In this document: positions 1 to 8,683 of the stretch, one piece after another
Position numbering within the stretch: the first letter of the stretch is position 1
Layout: every line of letters begins with the position of its first letter
Assembly: GCF_017874455.1 (NCBI RefSeq)
Contig: NZ_JAGGLN010000004.1
Coordinates: 255,456 to 319,455, forward strand
Direction of reading: 5' to 3'
Origin: Methanobacterium aggregans
Lineage (GTDB): Archaea; Methanobacteriota; Methanobacteria; Methanobacteriales; Methanobacteriaceae
Length of the DNA stretch: 64,000 bases
Program-made: the position numbers and the translations under genes
The notes under the pieces: model-generated
The model's database searches: none
What the model was told of the DNA's origin: nothing
Seen by the model: the letters and a program-made list of their open reading frames with translations, nothing else

Positions 1-367
1 AGAACCATATCTGAAAATAGTATCCATATTAAACTTAAAATTAGGTAAATAGAAGTTATTTTAGTTGCTGTAATTTTTGGATTGGTATTTTTAAGAGTTT
101 TTTTAACCATTTTTTAACCCAAATCCTGTGAATTTTGAATACCATTAAAAATTCATGTTTTCCAAACCAATTATTAATCCAACACTAATTTAAATGTATA
201 TCCACAGGATAATAAAATTTTTGTTGTTGGATGGATCCCCTGGAACTTCAGGAATTTATTTTAAAAATTCCTTAAAAATTGCCAAAAAATCGTTTAAAAC
301 CATAAAAAAAAGAGTTGTTGGAGATTTTAATGAAAAAATTATCTCCAAAGATCTAAATGCTCCCTTT
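1..367. other. AT-rich intergenic stretch at window edge
   Basis: I see no supportable gene here. A 60-codon plus-strand frame (194-376) exists, but it runs into the end of hcp, lacks a ribosome binding site and has no recognisable product. The first 48 bases could be the last codons of a plus-strand gene entering from the left (in-frame TAA at 46-48), which cannot be verified. T-rich runs around 86-118 could act as a terminator for either strand. Confidence 0.4.
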
Positions 368-1672
368 TTATCCTAGTATTTTTTTGATGTCTTCTTCTGG
401 GTTTCCTATTGGTGTGAGGTTGTAGTTTTCAACGAGTACGTTGAGTATGTCTTCGTTAACCCATCCGGGTATTATTGGTCCGATGTACATGTCCTTGATG
501 TCCAGGTAGAGGAGGCTCCAGAGTATGGCTGCTGCCTTCTGTTCCATCCAACTCAGAACAAAGGTCAACGGCAGATCATTAATTTCCATGCCGAAGAGCT
601 CGGATAATGCTGCAACAATCTCGATACCAACACCGGCATCGTTACACTGACCCAGATCAATCAAACGAGGCACACCCTCAATATCTCCAAGATCCATATC
701 GTTGAAACGATACTTTCCACATGCTAGGGTGAGTACAACGGTGTCCTCCGGTAGTTTTTCAACGAATTCTGTGTAGTACTTGGCCTGAGGCTTAGGAGAA
801 TCACAACCACCCACAACGAAGAAGTGCCTGATCTTACCAGCCTCAACCAACTCCTTGATCTTACCAGCCAAGGATAAAACCGTAGACAATCCGAAACCAG
901 TGGTTAAAACCGTATCCCTAGCCTCATCCCCCAACTCAGGTAACGATTTAGCCTTCTCAATAACCGGAGTGAAATCGTAACCCTCAATGTGCTGAACACC
1001 AGGAAGCTGAGCAACACCAGAGGTGAAAATCCTGTCCTTATAATCATCCAAAGGTAAAAGAACACAGTTAGAGGTTCCAAGTATTGCAGCAGAGTACTTG
1101 CTGAAGATTTTTTTCTGATCGAACCATGGCCCCCCAATCTGACCCACGAAGTGTTTGTACTTATGTAACTCTGGGTATCCATGGGCCGGAAGAAGCTCAG
1201 AATGCGTATAAACATTCACCCCCGTACCATCTGTCTGTTTAAGGAGTTCAGCCAGTGCTTTTATACTGTGTCCCGTTGCTATGATTCCAGGACCCTTAAC
1301 AGAACCAACCTTAACCTCAGTAGGTACTGGTTCGCCGTAGGTTTCGATGTGTGCCCTCTTGAGAAGGTTCATGGTTTTTATGTTCATCTCACCGGCTTCA
1401 AGAGCGAGTTTGACGAACTCCCCTGCATCAAAGTTCACGTTGGTGAGCGTCGAGTAAAATCCCCTCTCAAGAAACGCATCCACCTCAGGATCCGAGTACC
1501 CCAACTCCCTTGCATGATACAGGTATGCAGATATACCTTTGATTGCAAAAAGCAGATTATCCTGAAGCCTTGCAACCGTAGGCTCCTTACCACAAACACC
1601 CCTAACAGTACAACCAGTCTCCCCAGCAGTTTGAGAACACTGATAACAGAACATATCCAATTTTTCAACCAT
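368..1672 (-). CDS. hcp: Hybrid cluster protein (hydroxylamine reductase family)
   Basis: Hcp carries an N-terminal Fe-S cluster and a mixed Fe-S-O cluster; the family reduces hydroxylamine in vitro and is linked to NO and oxidative-stress defence in the cytoplasm. The N-terminus shows C9-x2-C12-x8-C21-x5-C27, the cluster-binding pattern of the family. Hybrid-cluster type segments GGCDSPK, ACGKYRF and LGQCNDAG are visible in the second half. At 434 residues it matches the short archaeal and anaerobe type. The start is set by GGAGG eight bases upstream. It lies 12 bp behind rubredoxin in the same direction, so the two are probably co-transcribed, with rubredoxin as a plausible electron donor (inference). 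The identity is secure; the physiological substrate is not. Confidence 0.95.
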   Translation of the reverse strand: MVEKLDMFCYQCSQTAGETGCTVRGVCGKEPTVARLQDNLLFAIKGISAYLYHARELGYSDPEVDAFLERGFYSTLTNVNFDAGEFVKLALEAGEMNIKTMNLLKRAHIETYGEPVPTEVKVGSVKGPGIIATGHSIKALAELLKQTDGTGVNVYTHSELLPAHGYPELHKYKHFVGQIGGPWFDQKKIFSKYSAAILGTSNCVLLPLDDYKDRIFTSGVAQLPGVQHIEGYDFTPVIEKAKSLPELGDEARDTVLTTGFGLSTVLSLAGKIKELVEAGKIRHFFVVGGCDSPKPQAKYYTEFVEKLPEDTVVLTLACGKYRFNDMDLGDIEGVPRLIDLGQCNDAGVGIEIVAALSELFGMEINDLPLTFVLSWMEQKAAAILWSLLYLDIKDMYIGPIIPGWVNEDILNVLVENYNLTPIGNPEEDIKKILG

Positions 1673-1684
1673 TCATACAACCTC

Positions 1685-1846
1685 CTATCCAAATTCTTCA
1701 AATTGGTCTTTTCCAACCCCACAAACTGGACAGGGCCAATCGTCTGGCAGGTCCTCAAAGGATGTTCCTGGTTGAATACCTCCAACAGGATCGCCTTCCT
1801 CAGGGTCGTAAATGTAATCACAAACCAAACAAACATATTTCTTCAT
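1685..1846 (-). CDS. Rubredoxin
   Basis: Small one-iron electron carrier of 53 residues, the usual family size. The four iron ligands are C6-x2-C9 and C39-x2-C42, in the classic YVCLVCDYIYDP and WPCPVCG contexts. I chose the internal ATG at 1846 because AGGAG lies nine bases upstream; the longer frame to 1879 would add 11 non-conserved residues. It is the first gene of a probable operon with hcp, a pairing that suggests reductive detoxification of NO, hydroxylamine or oxygen species. The order and spacing are seen; the redox partnership is inferred. Confidence 0.96.
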   Translation of the reverse strand: MKKYVCLVCDYIYDPEEGDPVGGIQPGTSFEDLPDDWPCPVCGVGKDQFEEFG

Positions 1847-2514
1847 GCTTACCATCTCCTGAACATGTTTTAACAACAAGTTACATTTGAAACTTTAAAA
1901 GCGTGGATATAGATGTATTAAAAAATTTTTTAAGGGTTTATAAGTTGTTTTATGGTTTTTTAGTGTTCCTAATCTTTGCATGCAAGTACAATTATAGTAT
2001 GTATGTTTATACTATTTTTTATGTTGGTTTTTGTATTTAGAACTTATGAATAATTTCTAAAAACTCATTTATGGAAGCCAGAAGGTTGAGTATTATTTAT
2101 GTGGTGTATTTATTGAAACCTTGATCCTTTTTAGGATCTGATTATGAAAAAATGAATTAAACATATCCCCTAAAAACGTAATACTCCCTTAGAATTGTTT
2201 TAGTTAAAGTTGCAATTATTCAGATTTTGACCCTAATAATAAAAAAAGGATATTATTATCCCACTTTCATTTTTAACTATATCAAGTATTAAAAATACCG
2301 AATACTTTAAATATAATAATAAGGTACTTAATATTTGAGCAGTTGTTATTAATACACGTTACATCCTTTTTTTTGGATTCTGTCCTGAAAGGGGATGTTA
2401 CAGGAAAGTTAGTATTAATAAATAATATTAATGTATGAATAACATCTGTGATCCCTGAACTCCCTGAACAGGGTTTTTAGTAATAACTGAAAAACATAGG
2501 AGGTAAAGAAGGCT
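1847..2514. other. Divergent intergenic region, leader of surface protein gene
   Basis: About 670 bp of AT-rich DNA between the divergent rubredoxin and DUF11 surface-protein genes, with no gene seen. It should hold both promoters. TATA-like stretches lie around 2310-2335 on the plus strand, and a GCTTTTAAAG element lies on the minus strand near 1896-1905. A 6-bp stem ACATCC (2361-2366)/GGATGT (2393-2398) lies in what would be the leader of the surface gene. AGGAGGT at 2498-2504 is the ribosome binding site of the 2515 gene. Confidence 0.5.
2453..2473 (+). promoter_or_regulatory. Hairpin plus T-run in leader of surface protein gene
   Basis: CCCTG (2453-2457) pairs with CAGGG (2469-2473) around an 11-nt loop, immediately followed by TTTTT. 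It sits 25 bp before the ribosome binding site of the DUF11 gene. The shape resembles a terminator or attenuator in the 5' leader, but a chance hairpin is possible. Only sequence supports it. Confidence 0.3.
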
Positions 2515-5500
2515 ATGAAAATTCAGGTAAAAATGGTATTGTTGGCTTGTGTTCTTGTGCTTGCCTTGAGTGGAACGGCTTCAGCATCAGACACAAACAA
2601 TACAACCATTTACAGCGATAATTCAAGTTTAAACTCGGATCAATCGCCAGCATTAAATACAAACAGTTACCCCGATCCTATAGTATCTGGAGTGGTGATG
2701 GATAACTCCACCCATATGGGTGTGGCAAATGTTTCAGTGAAAATTAAGGATCAAAACAACAATTTGGTGGCTGAAACCTTAACCAATACTGATGGTACCT
2801 ACTCCGTAGGTTTCATTAACTCAAATACCGTGTTCAATGTAATCACAAGCAAGTTAGGTTATCTAACACTGGCTAAAGAGATAACAGTAAATTCAGGCCC
2901 AAATCCTACTGATCCAAACCTTTATGGTACTGCGAACTTCCAGCTTATAGCTATACCCTACAATGGTAGTGCATCAAGCACCATTATAAACATTGGGGCT
3001 CTTGCAAATATTTTACTGGAGTTAAATGTTGGAAAAACCAGTGCATGGGTAGATACACAGAACATCCCCTATTCTGAGGCTCACGGCACTCCACTGGAGG
3101 TTAAATTATTCACAGGTAACCTTTTAGAGGGATTGTTGAATGTTGACTCTGTGGGTGGTCAGGGATATGTAACTGGAGGTATAAGCCCTTCAAATTTACC
3201 TGTACTGCTAGGAATTTTAGGAATTAATGCCGGTCTTTTAGAGGCTAATGCTAATTCTACAGTTGATCCATCACAGGCAACTGGTTCAAGTAGTTTAGCA
3301 TCCTTGAATCTGTCACCGTTACTTTTAGTGCAGATCCTTAACCTTGGCCTTATAAATTCCAACAGCAGTGTAATACCTGATTTCAATAATGGAGCCTTAA
3401 CAAGCTCTGCGAACTGTGGTACAGTTCAGGACATATCTTTACTGAATGGTTTGTTGGTTATACATGCCTTGAATATTAATGCAACAGCTTCAGCCAACGG
3501 AACTCCTGGTGGAGCCCATGCTAAATTTGACTGGAATACTGCTGACATTGAACTTGCAGGCGTGAGTATATTAAATGAGTTAAAATTGAAGGGCGTTGTG
3601 GAACTTCCAGGAGTACTGAGAATATCTTTAGGTACTGGAACTGAAATCACTTCTCCAGATGGAACCTATGCAAAGGCAAGTGGCAGTGCGTTGAGTCTTG
3701 ATCTTTTGGACGTAATCCCTGGAAGTTTTTTAACGTTGAATATTGGAACTGTTATGGCAGAAGCAAGTGTACCTGTTGGAGGTTTGAATCCAACAACCAA
3801 CGACTTATCAGTACGCAAAACTGTTGATAAGAACGTGGCTAACTATGAGGAACTACTGAACTACACGGTAACAGCACAAAACAACGGGCCAGACAACGCA
3901 ACCAACGTTTTAGTACATGATGTTTTACCCGCAGGACTAACCTGGATATCCGACGACTCCAACGGAGCATACAACCCCACAACAGGAACATGGACCATAG
4001 GAAACCTACCAAACGGAACAAACGCAATACTACACATCCTAACACAAATAACAACCAGCAACACAACAATAACCAACACAGCAAGTATAGAAAATGATGC
4101 ATACGATCCAAATACAGATAACAACCAGGCAAACGTGACAACAACCGTGAATGCAGCATCTGATTTAGTGGTAACCAAAACCGTTGATAAAAGTACAGCA
4201 AATTATCATGAACAAGTGAACTACACTCTAACAGCACACAACAACGGACCAAACAACGCAACTGGAGTAACAGTAACAGAAAAACTACCAAACGGACTCA
4301 GATACATATCCGACGACTCCAACGGAGCATACAACCCCACAACAGGAACATGGACCATAGAAAACCTACCAAACAGTGCAAACGCAGTACTGCACATAAC
4401 AACACAAACAATCTTAGCAAACATCCAAATAAACAACACAGCAACCATAAACAACAACACATACGACCAAAACAACACCAACAACCAAGCAAACGCAACC
4501 GTGAATGTGGGACCGGCCGCCGATCTCAGTATAACAAAAACCGTAGATAACACAAATCCCAACTATCTCCAAAACGTCATATACACCCTAACAGCACACA
4601 ACAACGGACCAAACAACGCAACCAACATTTTAGTACATGATATTTTACCCGCCGGACTAACCTGGATATCCGACGACTCCAACGGAGCATACAACCCCAC
4701 AACAGGAACATGGACCATAGAAAACCTACCAAACAGTGCAAACGCAATACTGCACATAACAGCACAGGTAATTGTTTCAAACATTCAGTTAAACAACCTT
4801 GCAAGTATAACTGGATATGAGACTGATGTGAACTCCACCAACAACCAGGCAAATATAATAATAGATGTAGGGCCAGCATCTGATTTAGTGGTAACCAAAA
4901 CCGTTGATAAAAGTACAGCAAATTATCATGAACAAGTGAACTACACCCTAACGGCACACAACAACGGACCAAACAACGCAACCAACATTTTAGTACATGA
5001 TATTTTACCCGCCGGACTAACCTGGATATCCGACGACTCCAACGGAGCATACAACCCCACAACAGGAACATGGACCATAGAAAACCTACCAAACGGAACA
5101 AACGCAATACTGCACATCCTAACACAAATAACAACCAGCAACACAACAATAACCAACCTCGTCAACATAAACAACAACACATACGACCAAAACAACACCA
5201 ACAACCAAGCAAACGCAACCGTGGACGTAGGACCGGCCGCCGATCTCAGTATAACAAAAACCGTAGATAACACAAATCCCAACTATCTCCAAAACGTCAT
5301 ATACACCCTAACAGCACACAACAACGGACCAAACAACGCAACTGGAGTAACAGTAACAGAAAAACTACCAAACGGACTCAGATACATATCCGACGACTCC
5401 AACGGAGCATACAACCCCACAACAGGAACATGGACCATAGAAAACCTACCAAACAGTGCAAACGCAATACTACACATAACAACACAAACAATCTTAGCAA

Positions 5501-6147
5501 ACATCCAAATAAACAACACAGCAACCATAAACAACAACACATACGACCAAAACAACACCAACAACCAAGCAAACGCAACCGTAAACATAGGACCAGCTGC
5601 AGATCTTGGAATCAACATAACCGTGGATAGAGCAAATCCACAGTACCTGGATTATGTTACATTCACATTAACAGCACACAACTACGGACCAGAATCAGCA
5701 CCATACGTTAAAGTTTACAACACACTACCAAACGGACTCAGATACATATCCGACGACTCCAATGGTGCATTCAACTCAACAACAGGACTTTGGACAGTTG
5801 GATACATGGCAAATGGAGCAAGCGCAGTAATGCACATAACAGCACAGGCCATGATCTCAAACGCACAGTTAACAGACACGGCAACCATAACGGACCCAGA
5901 CCCAGTCACCCTAACTGGATTCTACGACCCAAATCCAAACAACAACCAAGCAAGCGTGACTATTGAGCCTTACTCCAAAGGTATTCCTACAAATCCTGGA
6001 ACATCAGTCAATACAAGAACTACAACTAAAGTTGCAGAAGAAACAAAAACTGTTCCAATGTTACCAACAGGATCTCCAATAAATCTCATGGTTATGGCAA
6101 TACTCCTAACCATTGCAGGAACTATATGTCCTAAAATTAAGGGTTAA
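2515..6147 (+). CDS. Secreted DUF11-repeat surface protein
   Basis: Predicted exported, membrane-anchored surface protein of 1210 residues. Residues 1-24 are a signal peptide ending at an A-S-A type site. Residues about 56-110 resemble a carboxypeptidase-regulatory-like beta-sandwich (SGVVMDNST...NTDGTYSVGF). Residues 110-429 are a Leu/Asn/Ser-rich domain I do not recognise. Residues 430-1149 are six DUF11 repeats of exactly 120 residues, each with an ISDDSNGA[YF]N motif. A Thr-rich linker and a C-terminal hydrophobic helix ending in PKIKG follow. Such proteins are abundant in Methanobacteriales and are thought to act as adhesins or envelope proteins. The repeats use AAC and ACA codons far more than the N-terminal part. 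AGGAGGT at 2498 fixes the start. The binding target is unknown. Confidence 0.9.
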   Translation: MKIQVKMVLLACVLVLALSGTASASDTNNTTIYSDNSSLNSDQSPALNTNSYPDPIVSGVVMDNSTHMGVANVSVKIKDQNNNLVAETLTNTDGTYSVGFINSNTVFNVITSKLGYLTLAKEITVNSGPNPTDPNLYGTANFQLIAIPYNGSASSTIINIGALANILLELNVGKTSAWVDTQNIPYSEAHGTPLEVKLFTGNLLEGLLNVDSVGGQGYVTGGISPSNLPVLLGILGINAGLLEANANSTVDPSQATGSSSLASLNLSPLLLVQILNLGLINSNSSVIPDFNNGALTSSANCGTVQDISLLNGLLVIHALNINATASANGTPGGAHAKFDWNTADIELAGVSILNELKLKGVVELPGVLRISLGTGTEITSPDGTYAKASGSALSLDLLDVIPGSFLTLNIGTVMAEASVPVGGLNPTTNDLSVRKTVDKNVANYEELLNYTVTAQNNGPDNATNVLVHDVLPAGLTWISDDSNGAYNPTTGTWTIGNLPNGTNAILHILTQITTSNTTITNTASIENDAYDPNTDNNQANVTTTVNAASDLVVTKTVDKSTANYHEQVNYTLTAHNNGPNNATGVTVTEKLPNGLRYISDDSNGAYNPTTGTWTIENLPNSANAVLHITTQTILANIQINNTATINNNTYDQNNTNNQANATVNVGPAADLSITKTVDNTNPNYLQNVIYTLTAHNNGPNNATNILVHDILPAGLTWISDDSNGAYNPTTGTWTIENLPNSANAILHITAQVIVSNIQLNNLASITGYETDVNSTNNQANIIIDVGPASDLVVTKTVDKSTANYHEQVNYTLTAHNNGPNNATNILVHDILPAGLTWISDDSNGAYNPTTGTWTIENLPNGTNAILHILTQITTSNTTITNLVNINNNTYDQNNTNNQANATVDVGPAADLSITKTVDNTNPNYLQNVIYTLTAHNNGPNNATGVTVTEKLPNGLRYISDDSNGAYNPTTGTWTIENLPNSANAILHITTQTILANIQINNTATINNNTYDQNNTNNQANATVNIGPAADLGINITVDRANPQYLDYVTFTLTAHNYGPESAPYVKVYNTLPNGLRYISDDSNGAFNSTTGLWTVGYMANGASAVMHITAQAMISNAQLTDTATITDPDPVTLTGFYDPNPNNNQASVTIEPYSKGIPTNPGTSVNTRTTTKVAEETKTVPMLPTGSPINLMVMAILLTIAGTICPKIKG
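3802..5961 (+). repeat. Six 360-bp tandem DUF11-coding repeats
   Basis: Six in-frame units start near 3802, 4162, 4522, 4882, 5242 and 5602. The core encoding ISDDSNGA recurs every 360 bp (3960, 4320, 4680, 5040, 5400, 5760). Units 2-5 are almost identical in DNA: 4261-4500 and 5341-5580 differ at two positions by eye. Segments are shuffled between units, indicating recent recombination or gene conversion. Long antisense frames across this block are by-products of the period being a multiple of three. Confidence 0.95.
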
Positions 6148-6317
6148 ATCCCTTTTTTTTATTTTTTTAAAAATTGAAAACAGATATCACTACTCATTTT
6201 GGTTTTAAAATTACTGAAAATCAATGGTTTATTTTTTTTCTTGTTGGACTCACTAATCCAGTAGATATTTAGCCAAATTATAAATTCCATTATGATCATA
6301 ATATACCCGGTGATACC

Positions 6318-6599
6318 ATGGATAAAAAGACTGAAGAACTAATGGAAAAATGTAAGAAAATGGATGATTCCAGTGTCATGGGTTCATGCAAAGTACTGTT
6401 AGAGCTTATGGACCAGAAAAAGGTTGAAGTTGAGGAGGATATGGATCAAACCTATCTTCAGATGGCTGAGAACCTAAAACCAAGTGATGTATCAAAAATA
6501 CTCCAAATCGCTCTTAAAGTAAGGGAAAGTGGAGATATAAAAGACACTGAACTTAAAAATGCTGCAAGCATACTTATAAGAGCTATTGAAATGAGTTAA
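6318..6599 (+). CDS. Small acidic helical protein, paralogue 1
   Basis: A 93-residue soluble, charged, probably all-helical protein of unknown function, with no membrane segment or signal. It aligns end to end with the next gene: KKTEELMEKCKKM against KKSQKLLDKCREM, and a shared C-terminus of the form KNAA..LIRAI. The shared cysteine in the K-C-[KR] motif and a second one in G[SA]C[KQ]V are the only candidate functional residues. CCGGTGATACC immediately upstream supplies the ribosome binding site. The 170 bp before it and the separate leader of its partner suggest each is expressed singly. Probably specific to methanogens; no function is proposed. Confidence 0.8.
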   Translation: MDKKTEELMEKCKKMDDSSVMGSCKVLLELMDQKKVEVEEDMDQTYLQMAENLKPSDVSKILQIALKVRESGDIKDTELKNAASILIRAIEMS

Positions 6600-6815
6600 A
6601 CTCTTTTAAACTTTTCTATTTTGTTTTATACCCTAATGTGTTTTTTATATGCATTTCAGAACTGAAGTACAAATTTCAAAAGATCGGTTCAAATTGATTA
6701 TTTTTAGGGCTTCTTTATTTAAACACGTCAATACTCAAATTGCAATAAAATTAAACTTTTTTTATTATGCCAAATTATAAGTTCCTTGGAAATCATAATA
6801 ATAAATGGTGTTTTT

Positions 6816-7100
6816 ATGACGTTGGATAAAAAATCTCAAAAGCTGCTTGATAAGTGTAGGGAAATGGCTGATAAACCTGAAGTTATGGGAGCATGCCAGG
6901 TTATGCTGGAAACCTTTGAGGAGAAAAAGAAGGAAATACCCGAAGAACCTGAACAAAAATACCTTGAAATGGCCCAGAATATTGCACCAGCAGATGTGCC
7001 CAAGATCCTTGAAATGGCCATGAAAGTGGCTAAAAGTGGTAAAATAAAGGATCCTGAAGTTAAAAATGCTGCTGAACGCCTTATAAGAGCCATTGGATAG
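6816..7100 (+). CDS. Small acidic helical protein, paralogue 2
   Basis: A 94-residue paralogue of the preceding gene, produced by tandem duplication and now clearly diverged. It keeps the conserved K-C-[KR], G-A-C-Q and KNAAERLIRAI blocks. I place the start at the ATG at 6816, behind GGTG, because the extra ten codons of the longer frame have no counterpart in the paralogue. It is helical, soluble and of unknown function. The AT-rich 216-bp gap between the two copies probably holds its own promoter. Confidence 0.8.
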   Translation: MTLDKKSQKLLDKCREMADKPEVMGACQVMLETFEEKKKEIPEEPEQKYLEMAQNIAPADVPKILEMAMKVAKSGKIKDPEVKNAAERLIRAIG

Positions 7101-7181
7101 ATCAGTACTCCATGGTTTTGAAGGTTCAATCTTGAATGAAATTAAAAAACTCTTCAGGAGTCGAAACTATGGAACTCCACT

Positions 7182-7838
7182 TTAAAATTTCAGGTCCCTG
7201 AGTCTCTTTATATCAAAAACTGCAGTATCAGCTATGGCCATAACTGCCATGACACCAGCCTGAACAGGGTCTGTTACAACCAGATCTGCCTTGCTGGTTA
7301 CACTTCCAGGCATGTTGAGACTGATAACAGCTACGTTGTGCTCATTTTTTACTTTTTCTATGGAATCTGATATTTTACCACCCATAAGGGATCCTGCAAG
7401 CACCAGCGCCCCTACCCTCGGCAGCCTTCCAACAGCTAAAACTGCTTCTGCAAGTTCTTTTTCACCTACAAGAGGTAAAGTATCTATACTTATCCTTTCA
7501 CCACGGATGTTGTGCCTGTCTGCCTCAGTTATGGCTCCAAGGGCGACCTGGGCGACCTGGGCCCCTCCCCCAATTATTATAATTCTTTTACCATAGATTT
7601 CACCCATTGAACGGTGCATATCCACAGATAACACTTCTTGGAAGTTTTTTATCTGTTCAACGAACCTCTCAACGTTTCGAACATCCTCCAGTTCCATGTA
7701 TATGGATGCAGAATCTTTGTCTTCCATGAAAAGATGAGTGTAGGTGATGTTAACACCACAACGTGCCATCATATCAGTTATATCCCTTAAAACTCCAGGT
7801 TTGTTCTGGGCCCTTATGTTTATTGCAATTTCCTTCAT
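7182..7838 (-). CDS. ACT-domain protein of the methanogen DUF5612 type
   Basis: Residues 1-75 form an ACT domain (IAINIRAQNKPGVLRDITDMM and the following beta strands), a fold that usually binds small ligands such as amino acids. Residues 85-218 form a second domain with a glycine-rich IIIIGGGAQVAQVALGAI segment and a hydrophobic core; it resembles the domain annotated as DUF5612 in methanogens. The likely role is ligand-responsive regulation or binding, but the ligand and partner are unknown. The gene is monocistronic, convergent with the paralogue pair, and preceded by an AT-rich promoter region. Family recognition is fairly sure; function is not. Confidence 0.8.
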   Translation of the reverse strand: MKEIAINIRAQNKPGVLRDITDMMARCGVNITYTHLFMEDKDSASIYMELEDVRNVERFVEQIKNFQEVLSVDMHRSMGEIYGKRIIIIGGGAQVAQVALGAITEADRHNIRGERISIDTLPLVGEKELAEAVLAVGRLPRVGALVLAGSLMGGKISDSIEKVKNEHNVAVISLNMPGSVTSKADLVVTDPVQAGVMAVMAIADTAVFDIKRLRDLKF

Positions 7839-8104
7839 TTTATCACTTGAAAAGAGTAATCATTTGTAAATTTAAACCTACTTAACATCTTTTAATCCTT
7901 TTATTTATTTTAATTGAACTAGATAATAAATCCTTCAAATCTTTGATATGAAATCTTTAAAAGAAGCTTATCACTTTTCAGGGTACAATCTATTAAATCC
8001 AACCAAATATTAAAAAAAAATCTTTTTTTTGTAGGAAAAACTAATTATGATACTCTATTTAATATAAAAAATATTTATATTAAAGTGCATTGAGACATAA
8101 ACGG

Positions 8105-8569
8105 TTAAATACGCCCTTTTGCTTTAATTTCATCTACGTGTACTTTTATAACTGCCACGTTCTTCAAAATGTTTTCATCGTATTCATGATGCTTTTCATG
8201 GGAGTATTTATCCATTATGATATCTAAAATTCTTTTTTTCTCCGTTGGATCCTCAATAAAAACAGCTGTACCTGATCCAATCACGCTCCTGTACTCCATA
8301 CCCCAATTGCATGGTTTATCCGATTTTACAAGTTCCGTCTCAATGTCCACCTCGAAGCAAACCCTGTTGTTCCTGTGGAGAATGCTGATCTTCCTTCCCT
8401 CCTGTGCTGAATGGAGGTAAAGATGGTTGTCTTTAAATCCGAAGTTCATTGGAACTATGTAGGGCTCATTATTACAGGACAAGGCTATTCTGCACACCTG
8501 AGCCTTTTCCAGTATCTCTGAAATTTCTTCAGGGTCTGTTATTTCCCTATCACTTCTTCTCATCTTCAT
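8105..8569 (-). CDS. Pyridoxamine 5'-phosphate oxidase-like (NimA-type) flavoprotein
   Basis: A 154-residue split-barrel flavin-binding protein of the pyridoxamine 5'-phosphate oxidase-like group that includes nitroimidazole-resistance (NimA) proteins. Typical pieces are an N-terminal EILEKAQVCRIALS strand, NEPYIVPMNFGF, and LYLHSAQEGRKISIL. Such proteins bind FMN (some relatives bind F420) and reduce diverse substrates or act as flavin reservoirs. The gene is transcribed divergently from the TetR gene across two near-identical inverted repeats, so it is probably under TetR control (inference). Either ATG 8569 or ATG 8563 could be the start; the ribosome binding site is weak. Confidence 0.85.
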   Translation of the reverse strand: MKMRRSDREITDPEEISEILEKAQVCRIALSCNNEPYIVPMNFGFKDNHLYLHSAQEGRKISILHRNNRVCFEVDIETELVKSDKPCNWGMEYRSVIGSGTAVFIEDPTEKKRILDIIMDKYSHEKHHEYDENILKNVAVIKVHVDEIKAKGRI

Positions 8570-8608
8570 GATCTTTTGATCTGTTTTTTGAAACTAAACA
8601 AGATTATG

Positions 8609-8624
8609 CTAACGAACGTTAGTT
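8609..8624. promoter_or_regulatory. Predicted TetR operator 1
   Basis: CTAACGAACGTTAGTT, an inverted repeat (CTAAC/GTTAG) in the divergent promoter region between the PNPOx-like gene and the TetR gene. It shares 15 of 16 bases with operator 2, and the two lie 43 bp apart, about four helical turns. The position close to the promoter of the minus-strand gene suggests repression. Confidence 0.7.
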
Positions 8625-8649
8625 TTATATATGGGCTTGACACCAGTTT

Positions 8650-8667
8650 AACTAACAAACGTTAGTT
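8650..8667. promoter_or_regulatory. Predicted TetR operator 2
   Basis: AACTAAC-AAAC-GTTAGTT, a perfect 7-bp inverted repeat with a 4-nt spacer, 16 bp before the TetR start codon. It is the better palindrome of the pair, and its location implies autoregulation of the TetR gene. Confidence 0.7.
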
Positions 8668-8683
8668 AGCAGAGTTGAGGGTT

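Noticed and set aside
194..376. 60-codon plus-strand frame at the left edge
   Set aside because: No ribosome binding site, no family resemblance, and it runs into the 3' end of hcp.
1181..1873. 230-codon plus-strand frame opposite hcp and rubredoxin
   Set aside because: It lies antisense to two confidently identified genes, has no ribosome binding site and no recognisable product.
3839..5618. Long antisense frames across the DUF11 repeats
   Set aside because: The repeats have a 360-bp period and biased codons, so any open antisense frame repeats in each unit; products are Leu/Cys-rich nonsense.
3802..5961. CRISPR-like array
   Set aside because: The repeats are long, in frame and protein-coding, with no short repeat-spacer pattern. 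No CRISPR or cas gene is seen in the window.
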